Translations under genes and position numbers: made by a program | Assembly: GCF_009712425.2 (NCBI RefSeq) | Contig: NZ_VCJR02000003.1 | Coordinates: forward strand, 124,001-188,000 | DNA from: Aquisalinus luteolus | GTDB taxonomy: Bacteria; Pseudomonadota; Alphaproteobacteria; Caulobacterales; Parvularculaceae | DNA length: 64,000 nt | Reading direction: 5' to 3' | Notes under the pieces: generated by a model | What the model saw: only the letters and a program-made list of their open reading frames with translations | Told to the model about the DNA's origin: nothing | Databases searched by the model: none | In this document: in pieces, positions 54,668-62,827 of the stretch | Layout of the letters: the number at the start of each line of letters is the position of its first letter | Numbering within the stretch: the first letter of the stretch is position 1

Positions 54668-56475
54668 AGCGGCGCGGTTGCCGAGGTCAGCCAGTCGCGG
54701 ACATCGTCTTCCAGCTCATCGGCCAGCTTCTCATAGACGACGGCGTGATAGGCGTTGACCCAGTCGCGCTCGATTTCCGTCAGCAGGCTGGTGTCGATCA
54801 GATGCCTGTCGAGCGGCGCCATCGTAACCGTTTCAAAGCTCATCATCTCGCGGTCGCCGCCTTCGACGGGTTCCGGATTGTTGACAACGATCAGGTTCTC
54901 GATGCGGATGCCATACTCGCCGACCTTGTAATAGCCGGGCTCGTTTGAACAGATCATGCCCGGCATCAGCGGCTGGGTGATCGGCTTTTTGGAGATGTTC
55001 TGCGGGCCTTCATGCACGCCAAGATAGCTGCCGACGCCATGGCCGGTGCCATGGTCATAATCGAGCCCGGCATTCCACAGATGCATACGGGCGAGCGTGT
55101 CAAGCTGGATGCCCGGCGTGCCCTTGGGGAAGCGGGCAAGCGCCAGCGCGATATGGCCCTTCAGGACCAGCGTATAGCGTTCTTTCATCTCAGCCGTCGG
55201 TGTGCCGATGGCGACAGTGCGGGTGATGTCGGTGGTGCCGTCAGGGTACTGACCGCCGGAGTCGACGAGATAAAGCGAATCCTGGTCCAGCGTGCGGTCG
55301 CTATTGGTCGTCACCCGGTAATGGGGCAGGGCGCCGTGCCCGACAGCGGCTGAGATGGTATCAAAGGAGATATCCTTTAGCAGGTTCGACTGGCGGCGGA
55401 ATTCCTCCAGCTTTTGGGCAGCCTGAATTTCCGTGACCGTACCGTCCTGCGCTTCGGTCGCGATCCAGTGCAGGAAGCGCGTTACCGCCCGCCCGTCGCG
55501 AATATGCGCCTGGCGTGAGCCTTCGATTTCAGCCGGTGTCTTGCAAGCACGCGGCAGGGCGCAGGGGTCGGCCCCTTCCAGCACTTTCGCATCCGCCTTT
55601 TTCAGCCTGCGGAAGAACCAGTAGGGCGCAATCGCCGGGTCGATCAGCACGGTCTTGTCTTCGAGCTTGTCGAGATGCTTGCCGACTTTTTCTTCGGGAT
55701 AGACTGAAACATCGTCGCCCAGATGCGCCTCGACCTCGTCGCTCATCTTGTCAGGATGGATGAAGAGGGACGCTGTGCCATCGGCGAACAGGATCGCGCG
55801 GCCGAGCGGCAGCGGCGTCGCATGCACATCCTTGCCGCGGATATTGAACAGCCAGGCAAGCGAATGCGGCGCGGTCAATACGACGGCATCGGCTTTCTTG
55901 TCCTTCAGCACGGCGGCGACCTCGGCGCGTTTCTCGGCGCTCGACTTGCCGGCGAATTCGTCCGGGTGCACCTCGACCGGCGTCATGGGGGACGCGGGAC
56001 GCCCCTGCCACGCTACATCGATCGGGTTGTCGTCGACGGCGACCAGCTCGAACCCGGCATGCTTGGCGGCGGCCTTCAACGCTTTCACATGGTTGGCAGA
56101 ATGCAGGTGCGGATCGAAGCCGATGCGTTGGCCTTCCTGGCCGTGTTTCGTCAGCCAAGCCTCCGGCGGCATCGAGGTCAGGTCTTCATAGGCAAAGAAC
56201 TGGTCATCGACCTGCTCGCGCACCTGCACGGTGTAGCGGCCATCGGTGAAGATGACGGCACTGTCGGTGAACACGATGGCCGACCCGGCGGAACCGGAAA
56301 AGCCGGACGCCCACATCAGGCGCTCGGCATTGTCGGGCAGATACTCGTTCAGGTACTCGTCATCATGGGGCACGAGAAAGCCGTCGAGATTTTGTTTCTG
56401 CATCTCCTCGCGCATAGCCGGGAGATGTTTCTCGGCAAAGCTGCGGTCCGATGCGGGATCGAAGGTCTGGAACAT
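54664..56475 (-). CDS. Aminopeptidase P family M24B metallopeptidase
   Basis: 603 residues, the long three-domain form (ApepP/XPNPEP1-like) rather than the shorter E. coli PepP. Two creatinase-type N-terminal domains precede the pita-bread domain (about 305-530) with metal ligands in VDSGGQYPDGTTDITRT (two Asp), GTGHGVGSYLGVHEGPQ (His), ICSNEPGYY (Glu) and the IRIEN Glu. It removes N-terminal residues before proline. No signal peptide, so cytoplasmic. Confidence 0.93.
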   Translation of the reverse strand: MFQTFDPASDRSFAEKHLPAMREEMQKQNLDGFLVPHDDEYLNEYLPDNAERLMWASGFSGSAGSAIVFTDSAVIFTDGRYTVQVREQVDDQFFAYEDLTSMPPEAWLTKHGQEGQRIGFDPHLHSANHVKALKAAAKHAGFELVAVDDNPIDVAWQGRPASPMTPVEVHPDEFAGKSSAEKRAEVAAVLKDKKADAVVLTAPHSLAWLFNIRGKDVHATPLPLGRAILFADGTASLFIHPDKMSDEVEAHLGDDVSVYPEEKVGKHLDKLEDKTVLIDPAIAPYWFFRRLKKADAKVLEGADPCALPRACKTPAEIEGSRQAHIRDGRAVTRFLHWIATEAQDGTVTEIQAAQKLEEFRRQSNLLKDISFDTISAAVGHGALPHYRVTTNSDRTLDQDSLYLVDSGGQYPDGTTDITRTVAIGTPTAEMKERYTLVLKGHIALALARFPKGTPGIQLDTLARMHLWNAGLDYDHGTGHGVGSYLGVHEGPQNISKKPITQPLMPGMICSNEPGYYKVGEYGIRIENLIVVNNPEPVEGGDREMMSFETVTMAPLDRHLIDTSLLTEIERDWVNAYHAVVYEKLADELEDDVRDWLTSATAPL

Positions 56476-56657
56476 GAAAGTCCTCCTGAAAATCGGGAAG
56501 GTGAAATCTGGTCAGAACATAGGCCTTTGGCCCGCCGAATGCCAGTTCAGTATGCGGTCACAAGGCCCGCCACTCCCTCGAATCGGGGATTTCGGCGCCG
56601 TCCGCGCCGGCTTATCCTGCGCTGCCGGTCAGGGGACCGGCTTTTCAGGGAGAGACG

Positions 56658-57170
56658 ATGATGAGAGTTTTATTGCTGGCGACTGGCCTCACGGCCCTCG
56701 CAGCATCCATGGCTGCGCCCGTTTTGGCGAGCGATGACTGGGAGATCGAGGGGCTCGCTTTCGGGTGGAGCCTCTATGAGAAAGGTGATCCATCAACCCC
56801 TGCGGAGTATTCCGTAAAAGGTGTCTATGAGGGATATGGCCCGGAATTCTCGTTTGGGTGCACCCGGGGTTACGCCTTCGATGTGGTCTGGAAGCCGGAC
56901 GTGCCGGTCACCGGCGGGGCATTCGTTCCAGTCACCATCACGATTGATGACGTCACTGTACTCGACGGCAATCTGGTGCCGAATGATCGCAACGAATATG
57001 CATGGACCGGACGCGATGGCGAAGCTTACGACATCGTCGCCGCGATCTGGGAAGCCTGGGAAGGCGACCTGACCGTCTCGGCTGGCGGTGCGACTGACAC
57101 AATCTATTTTGACGAGGACATGCTGGGCGGCATTTCCGAACTCGTGCTCGAAGCCTGCGGCAAGTTTTAA
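56658..57170 (+). CDS. Secreted protein of unknown function (170 aa)
   Basis: 170 residues with a signal peptide (MMRVLLLATGLTALAASMAAPVLAS, cleavage near 25). The mature part is acidic and beta-strand rich with two cysteines (FGCTRGY and EACGKF), which could form a disulfide. No family was recognised. AGGGAGAG lies 6-13 bases before the first of two ATGs. The preceding 182 bases (56476-56657) hold the divergent promoters and nothing else visible. Its end is 20 bases from the convergent prmA gene. Confidence 0.65.
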   Translation: MMRVLLLATGLTALAASMAAPVLASDDWEIEGLAFGWSLYEKGDPSTPAEYSVKGVYEGYGPEFSFGCTRGYAFDVVWKPDVPVTGGAFVPVTITIDDVTVLDGNLVPNDRNEYAWTGRDGEAYDIVAAIWEAWEGDLTVSAGGATDTIYFDEDMLGGISELVLEACGKF

Positions 57171-57190
57171 GTCGGTCGGTATCGGGCTAC

Positions 57191-58072
57191 TCAGGCCTTT
57201 TCGAAAATCAGCACCGGCCATGTCTCATGGGCATGGCGGTCCTTCAGGGTGAAGCCGTTCGCCTCATAGGCGGCCATCACGTCGCTTTCCTGCCGCGCCA
57301 AAAGCCCGGCGAGGACGACGGTCGCGCCTTGCTCCGTATGCTTCGCCATGTCCGGGGCCAACTCGGCCAGCGGCCCGGCGAGGATATTGGCGAAAATGAA
57401 ATCGAAGGGCGCGGCCTCAGCGATCTCCTCATGGTCGAACCCGGCGGCGGTGACGAAGCGGATATCGCTGACCTGGTTGAGGGCCGCGTTCTCCGCCGCG
57501 ATCTCGACCGACTTGGCGTCGATATCCGTTGCCATGATCTTGCCGTCCCAGATCTTGCGCGCGGCGATGGCGAGCACGGCGGAGCCGGTGCCGAGGTCGA
57601 GAATGTTGCGCGGCTTGAGGCCCTCGATCCTGTCGAGTACTTCGAGGCAGCCTGCCGTCGTCGGGTGATGGCCGGTGCCGAATGCCTGGTTGGCATCGAT
57701 GCGGACCGGAATGATGCTCTCGTCCCTGGGCAGCTTGTCGGCGTCGTGAATGCCATAGAGCACGAACCGCCCGCAGGTGACGATGCCGAGTCCTTCCAGC
57801 GCATGGGCGACCCAGTCGATATCGGGCAGCTCCTCAATCTCCGGCGAATTGTCCACATCATGCTGGCGGAGGAAAGCGACAAGGCTGTCCGTATCGGGAG
57901 CATCGGCATAATAGGCTTCCAGCGTCCACGGCGTGTCGCCATCTTCCTCGATCGCGTCTTTCTTCGTCAGGCTTACCGCGTCGGCCATCGGGTCGAACAG
58001 TTCGGCAACAATCATCGACACCTGTTCCAGTGCCTCGCGGGTGCCCTGCCAGATCAGTTTATAGCTCGGCAT
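57191..58072 (-). CDS. prmA: Ribosomal protein L11 methyltransferase
   Basis: 293 residues. An N-terminal substrate-recognition domain and a class I SAM domain with NQAFGTGHHPTTAGCLEVL, ILDLGTGSAVLAIAA (motif I), ATDIDAKSVEIAAENA and FIFANILAGPL (the NILAxPL motif diagnostic of PrmA). It methylates ribosomal protein L11. The start overlaps the upstream CcmG-like gene by 14 bases, so the two are co-transcribed. Confidence 0.94.
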   Translation of the reverse strand: MPSYKLIWQGTREALEQVSMIVAELFDPMADAVSLTKKDAIEEDGDTPWTLEAYYADAPDTDSLVAFLRQHDVDNSPEIEELPDIDWVAHALEGLGIVTCGRFVLYGIHDADKLPRDESIIPVRIDANQAFGTGHHPTTAGCLEVLDRIEGLKPRNILDLGTGSAVLAIAARKIWDGKIMATDIDAKSVEIAAENAALNQVSDIRFVTAAGFDHEEIAEAAPFDFIFANILAGPLAELAPDMAKHTEQGATVVLAGLLARQESDVMAAYEANGFTLKDRHAHETWPVLIFEKA

Positions 58073-58610
58073 TGTCGGCGTCCTTTCTCAATTGACTGAT
58101 CAGCGGTGCGAATTGCCGGTTCCAGATTTCTTCGTTCAGCGCCCCGGCGAAACGCCAGCGGATGCGACCTTCATGGTCGATCACGAAAGTTTCGGGTGCG
58201 CCGGACACGCCGAAATCGATCGCCGTGCGGCCTTCGTAATCATTGCCGACCGCCGTGTACGGATTGCCGAAGCGCTCCAGCCATGCCGCGCCATCTTCCG
58301 GGGTATCTTTCCAGTCGATGCCATAGATCGCGATCTCGCCGCTTTCGGCCAGCTCCATCAGGAACGGGTGCTCATAGCGGCAGGCGATGCACCACGAGCC
58401 GAAGATATTGACCAGCGAAACCTGGCCCTTCAGGTCCTCGCTGGAAAACGCCGGAATATCGGCAGAAACCGGCGGCAGGTCGAACTCCGGCGCCGGCTTG
58501 TCGATCATGACGGAGGGCAGCACGTCCTTGTCGATCTTCAGCCCGAACAGGGCGAAGATACCTAACCCGGCGAAGAACAGGATGGGGATGAACAATAACA
58601 GTCGTCTCAT
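58059..58610 (-). CDS. CcmG/DsbE-like thiol:disulfide oxidoreductase
   Basis: 183 residues. An N-terminal membrane anchor (about 4-22) and a periplasmic thioredoxin fold with FGSWCIACRYEHPFL (redox WCxxC), YGIDWKDTPEDGAAWL and the cis-Pro loop GAPETFVID. These are the features of CcmG/DsbE, which reduces apocytochrome c for haem attachment. No other ccm genes lie in the window. It is the first gene of a pair with prmA and is divergent from the flavin oxidoreductase. Confidence 0.88.
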   Translation of the reverse strand: MRRLLLFIPILFFAGLGIFALFGLKIDKDVLPSVMIDKPAPEFDLPPVSADIPAFSSEDLKGQVSLVNIFGSWCIACRYEHPFLMELAESGEIAIYGIDWKDTPEDGAAWLERFGNPYTAVGNDYEGRTAIDFGVSGAPETFVIDHEGRIRWRFAGALNEEIWNRQFAPLISQLRKDADNAEL

Positions 58611-58758
58611 GGTCTGGCGCTTTTAGGACAGCGAGAGCCGCTTGTCATCTGTGTTTCATCGCCGCAAAGAGCAGCGGAACACTTGTTTGTGATGACCCCC
58701 GCAATTGATCGGTGCCAGAACGCCTTTACGTGGGGAGCTGCTTTCAAAGGAGTATTTC

Positions 58759-59868
58759 ATGTCCGACAGTCTTGATGTCCTGTTTCGCCCGCTTTCCATT
58801 GGCCCGCTGGAGCTGAAGAACCGCTTCGTCATGGCGCCGATGACGCGCAACAAGGCGCCGAACGGTGTGCCGGGGCAGCCCAATGCCGAGTATTATCGCC
58901 GCCGCGCTGCGGGCGATGTCGGGCTGATCCTGTCGGAAGGCACAGTCATCGACCGCCCGGCCTCCCGCAACGAAAAGCATATACCTTTCTTCCACGGCGA
59001 AGAGGCTCTCGGCGGCTGGAAGGGCGTCATCGACGCCGTGCACGCGGCTGGCGGCCGCATGGGCCCGCAGCTGTGGCATACCGGCGCGACCCGCGGCCAG
59101 AGCGGCTGGGAACCGAAGGCTAAGGTCGAAAGCCCGTCCGGCCTGCTGGCGCCTGGCACGCCGCGCGGCAAGGCGATGAGCGAGGAAGACATTGCCGACA
59201 CGGTTGCCGCCTTCGCCAGCGCCGCCGCCGATGCCAAACGCCTTGGCTTCGATATGGTCGAGCTGCATGGTGCCCATGGCTACCTGATCGACGAGTTTTT
59301 CTGGCCGGGCACGAATGAGCGGGATGATCGCTATGGCGGGCCGACCATCAAGGAGCGCTCGCGTTTTGCCGGTGAGATCATCACCGCTGTGCGTGAGGCG
59401 GTCGGGCCTGATTATCCGCTCGCCATCCGTCTCAGCCAGTGGAAGCAACAGGAATATACCGCTCGGTTGGCGATGACGCCGGACGAAATGACCGACTGGC
59501 TGCAGCCCTTGGTCGATGCCGGGGCGAATATCCTACACTGCTCCCAGCGCCGTTTCTGGGAACCGGAATTCCCGGAGATCGATGGCGAGAAGGGCCTGAA
59601 CTTTGCCGGCTGGGCGAAGAAGCTGACCGGTGCGGTCACCATCAGCGTTGGCTCCGTCGGCCTCAATGGCGATTTCTTCTCGGCCTTTGCCGGGCAGGGG
59701 GCCGAGGCCGCCGGTCTTGAAAACCTGCTGGAGCGGATGGAGCGCGACGAATTCGACCTCATCGCCGTCGGCCGTGCGCTGCTCAGCGATCCGGATTGGG
59801 TCGCCAAGGTCCGTGCTGGCGAACCGCTGAAGAATTTCGAGCCATCGGCGCTGGCCGAACTGGTCTGA
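58759..59868 (+). CDS. NADH:flavin oxidoreductase (old yellow enzyme-like)
   Basis: 369 residues, TIM barrel with FMN. MAPMTRNKAPNGVPG near the N-terminus, QLWHTGATRG, ELHGAHGYLIDEFFWPGTNERDDRYGGP with the substrate-binding His pair, and a C-terminal VGSVG...LIAVGRALLSDPDWV phosphate site. OYE-family members reduce activated C=C bonds. The WPGTNERDD stretch departs slightly from the usual SPxxNxRxD. Start ATG 58759 follows AAAGGAG; the longer in-frame start at 58705 is unsupported. Confidence 0.92.
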   Translation: MSDSLDVLFRPLSIGPLELKNRFVMAPMTRNKAPNGVPGQPNAEYYRRRAAGDVGLILSEGTVIDRPASRNEKHIPFFHGEEALGGWKGVIDAVHAAGGRMGPQLWHTGATRGQSGWEPKAKVESPSGLLAPGTPRGKAMSEEDIADTVAAFASAAADAKRLGFDMVELHGAHGYLIDEFFWPGTNERDDRYGGPTIKERSRFAGEIITAVREAVGPDYPLAIRLSQWKQQEYTARLAMTPDEMTDWLQPLVDAGANILHCSQRRFWEPEFPEIDGEKGLNFAGWAKKLTGAVTISVGSVGLNGDFFSAFAGQGAEAAGLENLLERMERDEFDLIAVGRALLSDPDWVAKVRAGEPLKNFEPSALAELV

Positions 59869-59871
59869 ACG

Positions 59872-59900
59872 AAAAAAGCCCCGCTCCGGCGGGGCTTTTT
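59872..59900. terminator. Bidirectional intrinsic terminator
   Basis: Six A residues (59872-59877), stem GCCCCGC (59878-59884), loop TCCG, stem GCGGGGC (59889-59895), then five T residues. It works on both strands and sits between the convergent flavin oxidoreductase and dienelactone hydrolase genes. Confidence 0.93.
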
Positions 59901-59926
59901 AATACGTACACGATTGATGAAGACGA

Positions 59927-60646
59927 TCAGTCCAAAACTTCTTCCAGGAAATCCGTGAAGGTCGTCCAGGAGCGCCGGTCTGCTGTCGCATCGTAGACCG
60001 TGCCGAAATCCGGGTCATTCGCCTGCTTGTTGGTGAAGGCGTGCATGACGCCACCATAGACATGCAGCTGCCAGTCGGCCTTGCGCTCGGTCATTTCCTT
60101 GCCGAAGGCTGTCTCGTCTTCCGGCGTCGCCATCGGATCATCGAAGCCCTGCATTGCCAGCACCTTGGCGGAGATATCGCCGCTGCCGGGCTTCTCCGGC
60201 TTGCCGAGAATGGCGTGGAAGGCCGCCGCGCCGATGACGCCGGTATTGGCCCGCGCCATGTCCAGCGCACACAAGCCCCCGAAGCAATAGCCGCAGACAG
60301 CGATCTTGGCCGGGTTCACCGTATCGAGCCCCGCTGCCGCCTCCATCCCGGCCTTCAGCCGGTCGGCGAGCATGTCTCGGTCCTCGACGAAAGGCGTCAT
60401 CAGCTTCTGGTTCTCTTCCTTGGAGCTGCCGCGCACGCCCTTGCCATAGACATCGACGGCGAAACCGACATAGCCCATCGCCGCCATCTTCTTCGCGGTC
60501 TCTTCGGAATGCTCGTCGCGTCCGCCCCAGGCGTGGCAGACGAGCACGGCCGGGCGCTCGCCCTCTTGCGTGTCGTCCCACGCGACGAAGGCTTCCAGCG
60601 TGTCGCCATTATGGGTGTATTCAATGAGGTCGGTTTTCAGGGCCAT
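59927..60646 (-). CDS. Dienelactone hydrolase family protein
   Basis: 239 residues, alpha/beta hydrolase with a Cys nucleophile in GYCFGG, an Asp in MQGFDDPMATPE and a His in GGVMHAFT, the DLH triad. DLHs open lactone rings in aromatic degradation, but many genomic paralogues have other ester substrates. It lies 13 bases downstream of the NMO-like gene on the same strand, suggesting a two-gene unit. Confidence 0.9.
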   Translation of the reverse strand: MALKTDLIEYTHNGDTLEAFVAWDDTQEGERPAVLVCHAWGGRDEHSEETAKKMAAMGYVGFAVDVYGKGVRGSSKEENQKLMTPFVEDRDMLADRLKAGMEAAAGLDTVNPAKIAVCGYCFGGLCALDMARANTGVIGAAAFHAILGKPEKPGSGDISAKVLAMQGFDDPMATPEDETAFGKEMTERKADWQLHVYGGVMHAFTNKQANDPDFGTVYDATADRRSWTTFTDFLEEVLD

Positions 60647-60659
60647 TCTTGTCCTCCGG

Positions 60660-61646
60660 TCAGCTTTTTAACAGTCTTTCTTTGGCTGACTTATATTCGG
60701 CGGCGAGTTCGGCAACGTAGGCGCCTGCGGGCTGGACCTTCTCGACCGCGCCGATGCCCTGGCCGGAGCCCCAGATATCCTTCCATGCCTTGGCGCTGCT
60801 CTCCTTGTCTGTCGAGGTGCCGAAGTTCATTTTTGACGGGTCGGCGACGGGCAGGTTCAACGGGTCCATCCCAGCCCGCTTGATCGACGCGCCGAGATAA
60901 TTACCATGCACGCCTGAGAAATAGTTCGTGTACACAATATCTTCCATGTGACCGTCGACGATGCCTTGCTTGTACTCGTCGATGGCGTTGGCTTCCTCCG
61001 TCGCGATGAAAGCCGAACCGATATAGGCGGCATCCGCGCCCATCGCTTCGGCGGCCAGCACCCCTTCGCCGGTGGCGATTGAGCCGGACAGGAGGAGGGG
61101 GCCGTCGAACCACTCACGGATTTCCGAGACGAGCGCGAAGGGCGACAGCGTGCCCGCATGGCCACCGGCCCCGGCGGCAACGGCGATCAGCCCGTCCGCG
61201 CCCTTGGAGATCGCCTTCTTCGCAAACGTATTGTTGATCACATCGTGGAAGACCAGCCCGCCATAGGAGTGAACCGCCTCGTTCACTTCCTCACGCGCGC
61301 CCAGCGACGTGATCACGATCGGCACTTCACGCTTCACGCAGACTTCCATGTCGTGCTGCAGCCGGTCGTTGGAGCGGTGGACGATCTGGTTGACGGCGAA
61401 AGGTGCAGCCGGGCTGTCCGGGTTTGACTGGTTATGGGCGTCGAGCGCTTCCTCGATCTCCGTCAGCCAGGTGTTGAGCGCCTCGGCTGGCCGGGCATTG
61501 AGCGCCGGGAAGGAGCCGACGATCCCGGCCGTGCACTGGGCGATGACCAGCTTCGGGTTGGAGACGATGAACATTGGCGAGCCGACTACCGGTACGCTCA
61601 TGGACTTCCTGATCTCGGTGAATTTCGCGCGGGCGCTCTGGCTCAT
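60660..61646 (-). CDS. Nitronate monooxygenase-like flavoprotein
   Basis: 328 residues, FMN TIM barrel of the NMO / 2-nitropropane dioxygenase family: PVVGSPMFIVSNPKLVIAQ start, GLIAVAAGAGGHAGTLSPF with the catalytic-region His, LLLSGSIATGEGVLAAEAMGADAAYIGSAFIAT phosphate-binding segment. It oxidises nitronates or reduces quinones depending on the subgroup. ATG 61646 gives MSQSARAKF; the in-frame start at 61673 is less likely. Confidence 0.88.
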   Translation of the reverse strand: MSQSARAKFTEIRKSMSVPVVGSPMFIVSNPKLVIAQCTAGIVGSFPALNARPAEALNTWLTEIEEALDAHNQSNPDSPAAPFAVNQIVHRSNDRLQHDMEVCVKREVPIVITSLGAREEVNEAVHSYGGLVFHDVINNTFAKKAISKGADGLIAVAAGAGGHAGTLSPFALVSEIREWFDGPLLLSGSIATGEGVLAAEAMGADAAYIGSAFIATEEANAIDEYKQGIVDGHMEDIVYTNYFSGVHGNYLGASIKRAGMDPLNLPVADPSKMNFGTSTDKESSAKAWKDIWGSGQGIGAVEKVQPAGAYVAELAAEYKSAKERLLKS

Positions 61647-61721
61647 GGTTATGTCTCCTGCAAACTGGCCCACACCCTAGGGCAGGGCCCGACAGACCGG
61701 CAATGCTGCGATGCAGTTGAG

Positions 61722-62567
61722 CTATTGTATCGTGCCGGGCACTACCATGAACCGCTCAACAGGCTCCCACGGGAAGCGGTACGCTGTCAGCGACAATAGT
61801 ATCAGCAGACCCCCGATGGCGAGGAATGGCCCGAACCGGATCGCCGTCTGCGCGCCGACGACCTTGCCCCGCAGGTGCATGATGCCGACAAAGACAAGCC
61901 CGGCGAGCGATGCGGCCAGCACAACAAGTGGCAGGGACATCCAGCCCGCAACGGCGCCGAGCCCGGCCAGCATCTTCGCATCGCCAAGGCCCAGTCCTTC
62001 GATGCCGCGCATCTTCAGATAGATGAAGCGGATCAGCCAGAAGACCCCATAGCCAACGATGGCCCCGATCAGCGCATCGAAGAAAGGCACAAAGCCCCAG
62101 AACCATTCGCTGATCAGCCCCCCGATAAGACCGAGCGCGATCAGTGGCAGGGTCAGCATGTCGGGCAAATATCCTGTCTCAAGGTCGATCACCCCAAGTG
62201 CCACGATCAGGCAGGCGGCAACAAAAAGGAAGAGTGTTTCCGGATACCAGCCATTCATCCGCACCAATGCGACAGCGAGAACGCCCACAGCCAGCTCGAC
62301 CAGCGGATAGCGGATACTGATCCTCTCCCGGCAATACGCGCACCGGCCGCGAAGCACGAGCCAGCTGAAAACGGGAATCAGGTGCCAGCTTTTCAGCGGT
62401 GTATGGCACGAAGCGCACTGAGAGCGCGGCGTTGCGAATCCCAACCGCTCCGTATGCGCACTGTGTGCGAGACCCCATAGTACCGGTCCGCGCGATATGA
62501 CGACATTCAGGAAGCTGCCGATGCACAGTCCGAACGAGAAAATCAGAAAGTAGAGCACAAAAGGCAC
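61722..62567 (-). CDS. Prepilin peptidase (A24), PilD/GspO type
   Basis: 281 residues with about eight membrane helices. The N-terminal methylase region has two CxxC pairs (CASC and CAYC) binding zinc, as in bifunctional PilD/GspO. The aspartyl peptidase residues are in VIDLETGYLPD and LGLGDAKML (GxGD). It processes type IV prepilins or type II secretion pseudopilins. No pilin or secretion genes lie in the window. The TTAA-N7-CTAG sequence upstream (62608-62622) is a weak CtrA-like match. Confidence 0.92.
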   Translation of the reverse strand: MPFVLYFLIFSFGLCIGSFLNVVISRGPVLWGLAHSAHTERLGFATPRSQCASCHTPLKSWHLIPVFSWLVLRGRCAYCRERISIRYPLVELAVGVLAVALVRMNGWYPETLFLFVAACLIVALGVIDLETGYLPDMLTLPLIALGLIGGLISEWFWGFVPFFDALIGAIVGYGVFWLIRFIYLKMRGIEGLGLGDAKMLAGLGAVAGWMSLPLVVLAASLAGLVFVGIMHLRGKVVGAQTAIRFGPFLAIGGLLILLSLTAYRFPWEPVERFMVVPGTIQ

Positions 62568-62668
62568 AGTATTCTTGCCGCCTAAAACAATGATCGAAAC
62601 ATGGTTCTTAACCCTCTACTAGGCTGATTTTCCAACAAAAACCAGCGTCATGAAAAACGCATGCGCAA

Positions 62669-62680
62669 TGTGTGCACACA
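62669..62680. repeat. Perfect 12-bp palindrome before the lipoprotein gene
   Basis: TGTGTGCACACA is fully self-complementary and sits mid-way in the 260-base divergent region 62568-62827. It could be a regulator half-site pair. No T-run follows. Confidence 0.35.
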
Positions 62681-62724
62681 GAGCATCTTCATGCAAATTG
62701 TTGTGACACATACTTGAAACATAC

Positions 62725-62742
62725 CCGTCACAAAACTGTAGC
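62725..62742 (+). promoter_or_regulatory. Pho-box-like site upstream of the lipoprotein gene
   Basis: CCGTCAC, AAAA, CTGTAGC: an 18-base match to the PhoB box (CTGTCAT-N4-CTGTCAC type) at 13 of 18 positions, with the canonical 4-base A-rich spacer. It ends 85 bases before the ATG. It is weaker than the array before the TonB receptor. Confidence 0.35.
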
Positions 62743-62827
62743 GCTCCCCGGCTAAGAGCGCTGTGACCTCGTAACAGATGTACGGGGACTCGTACCGTTT
62801 ATTCATTCATGAGCCTTGGGGGCATAT

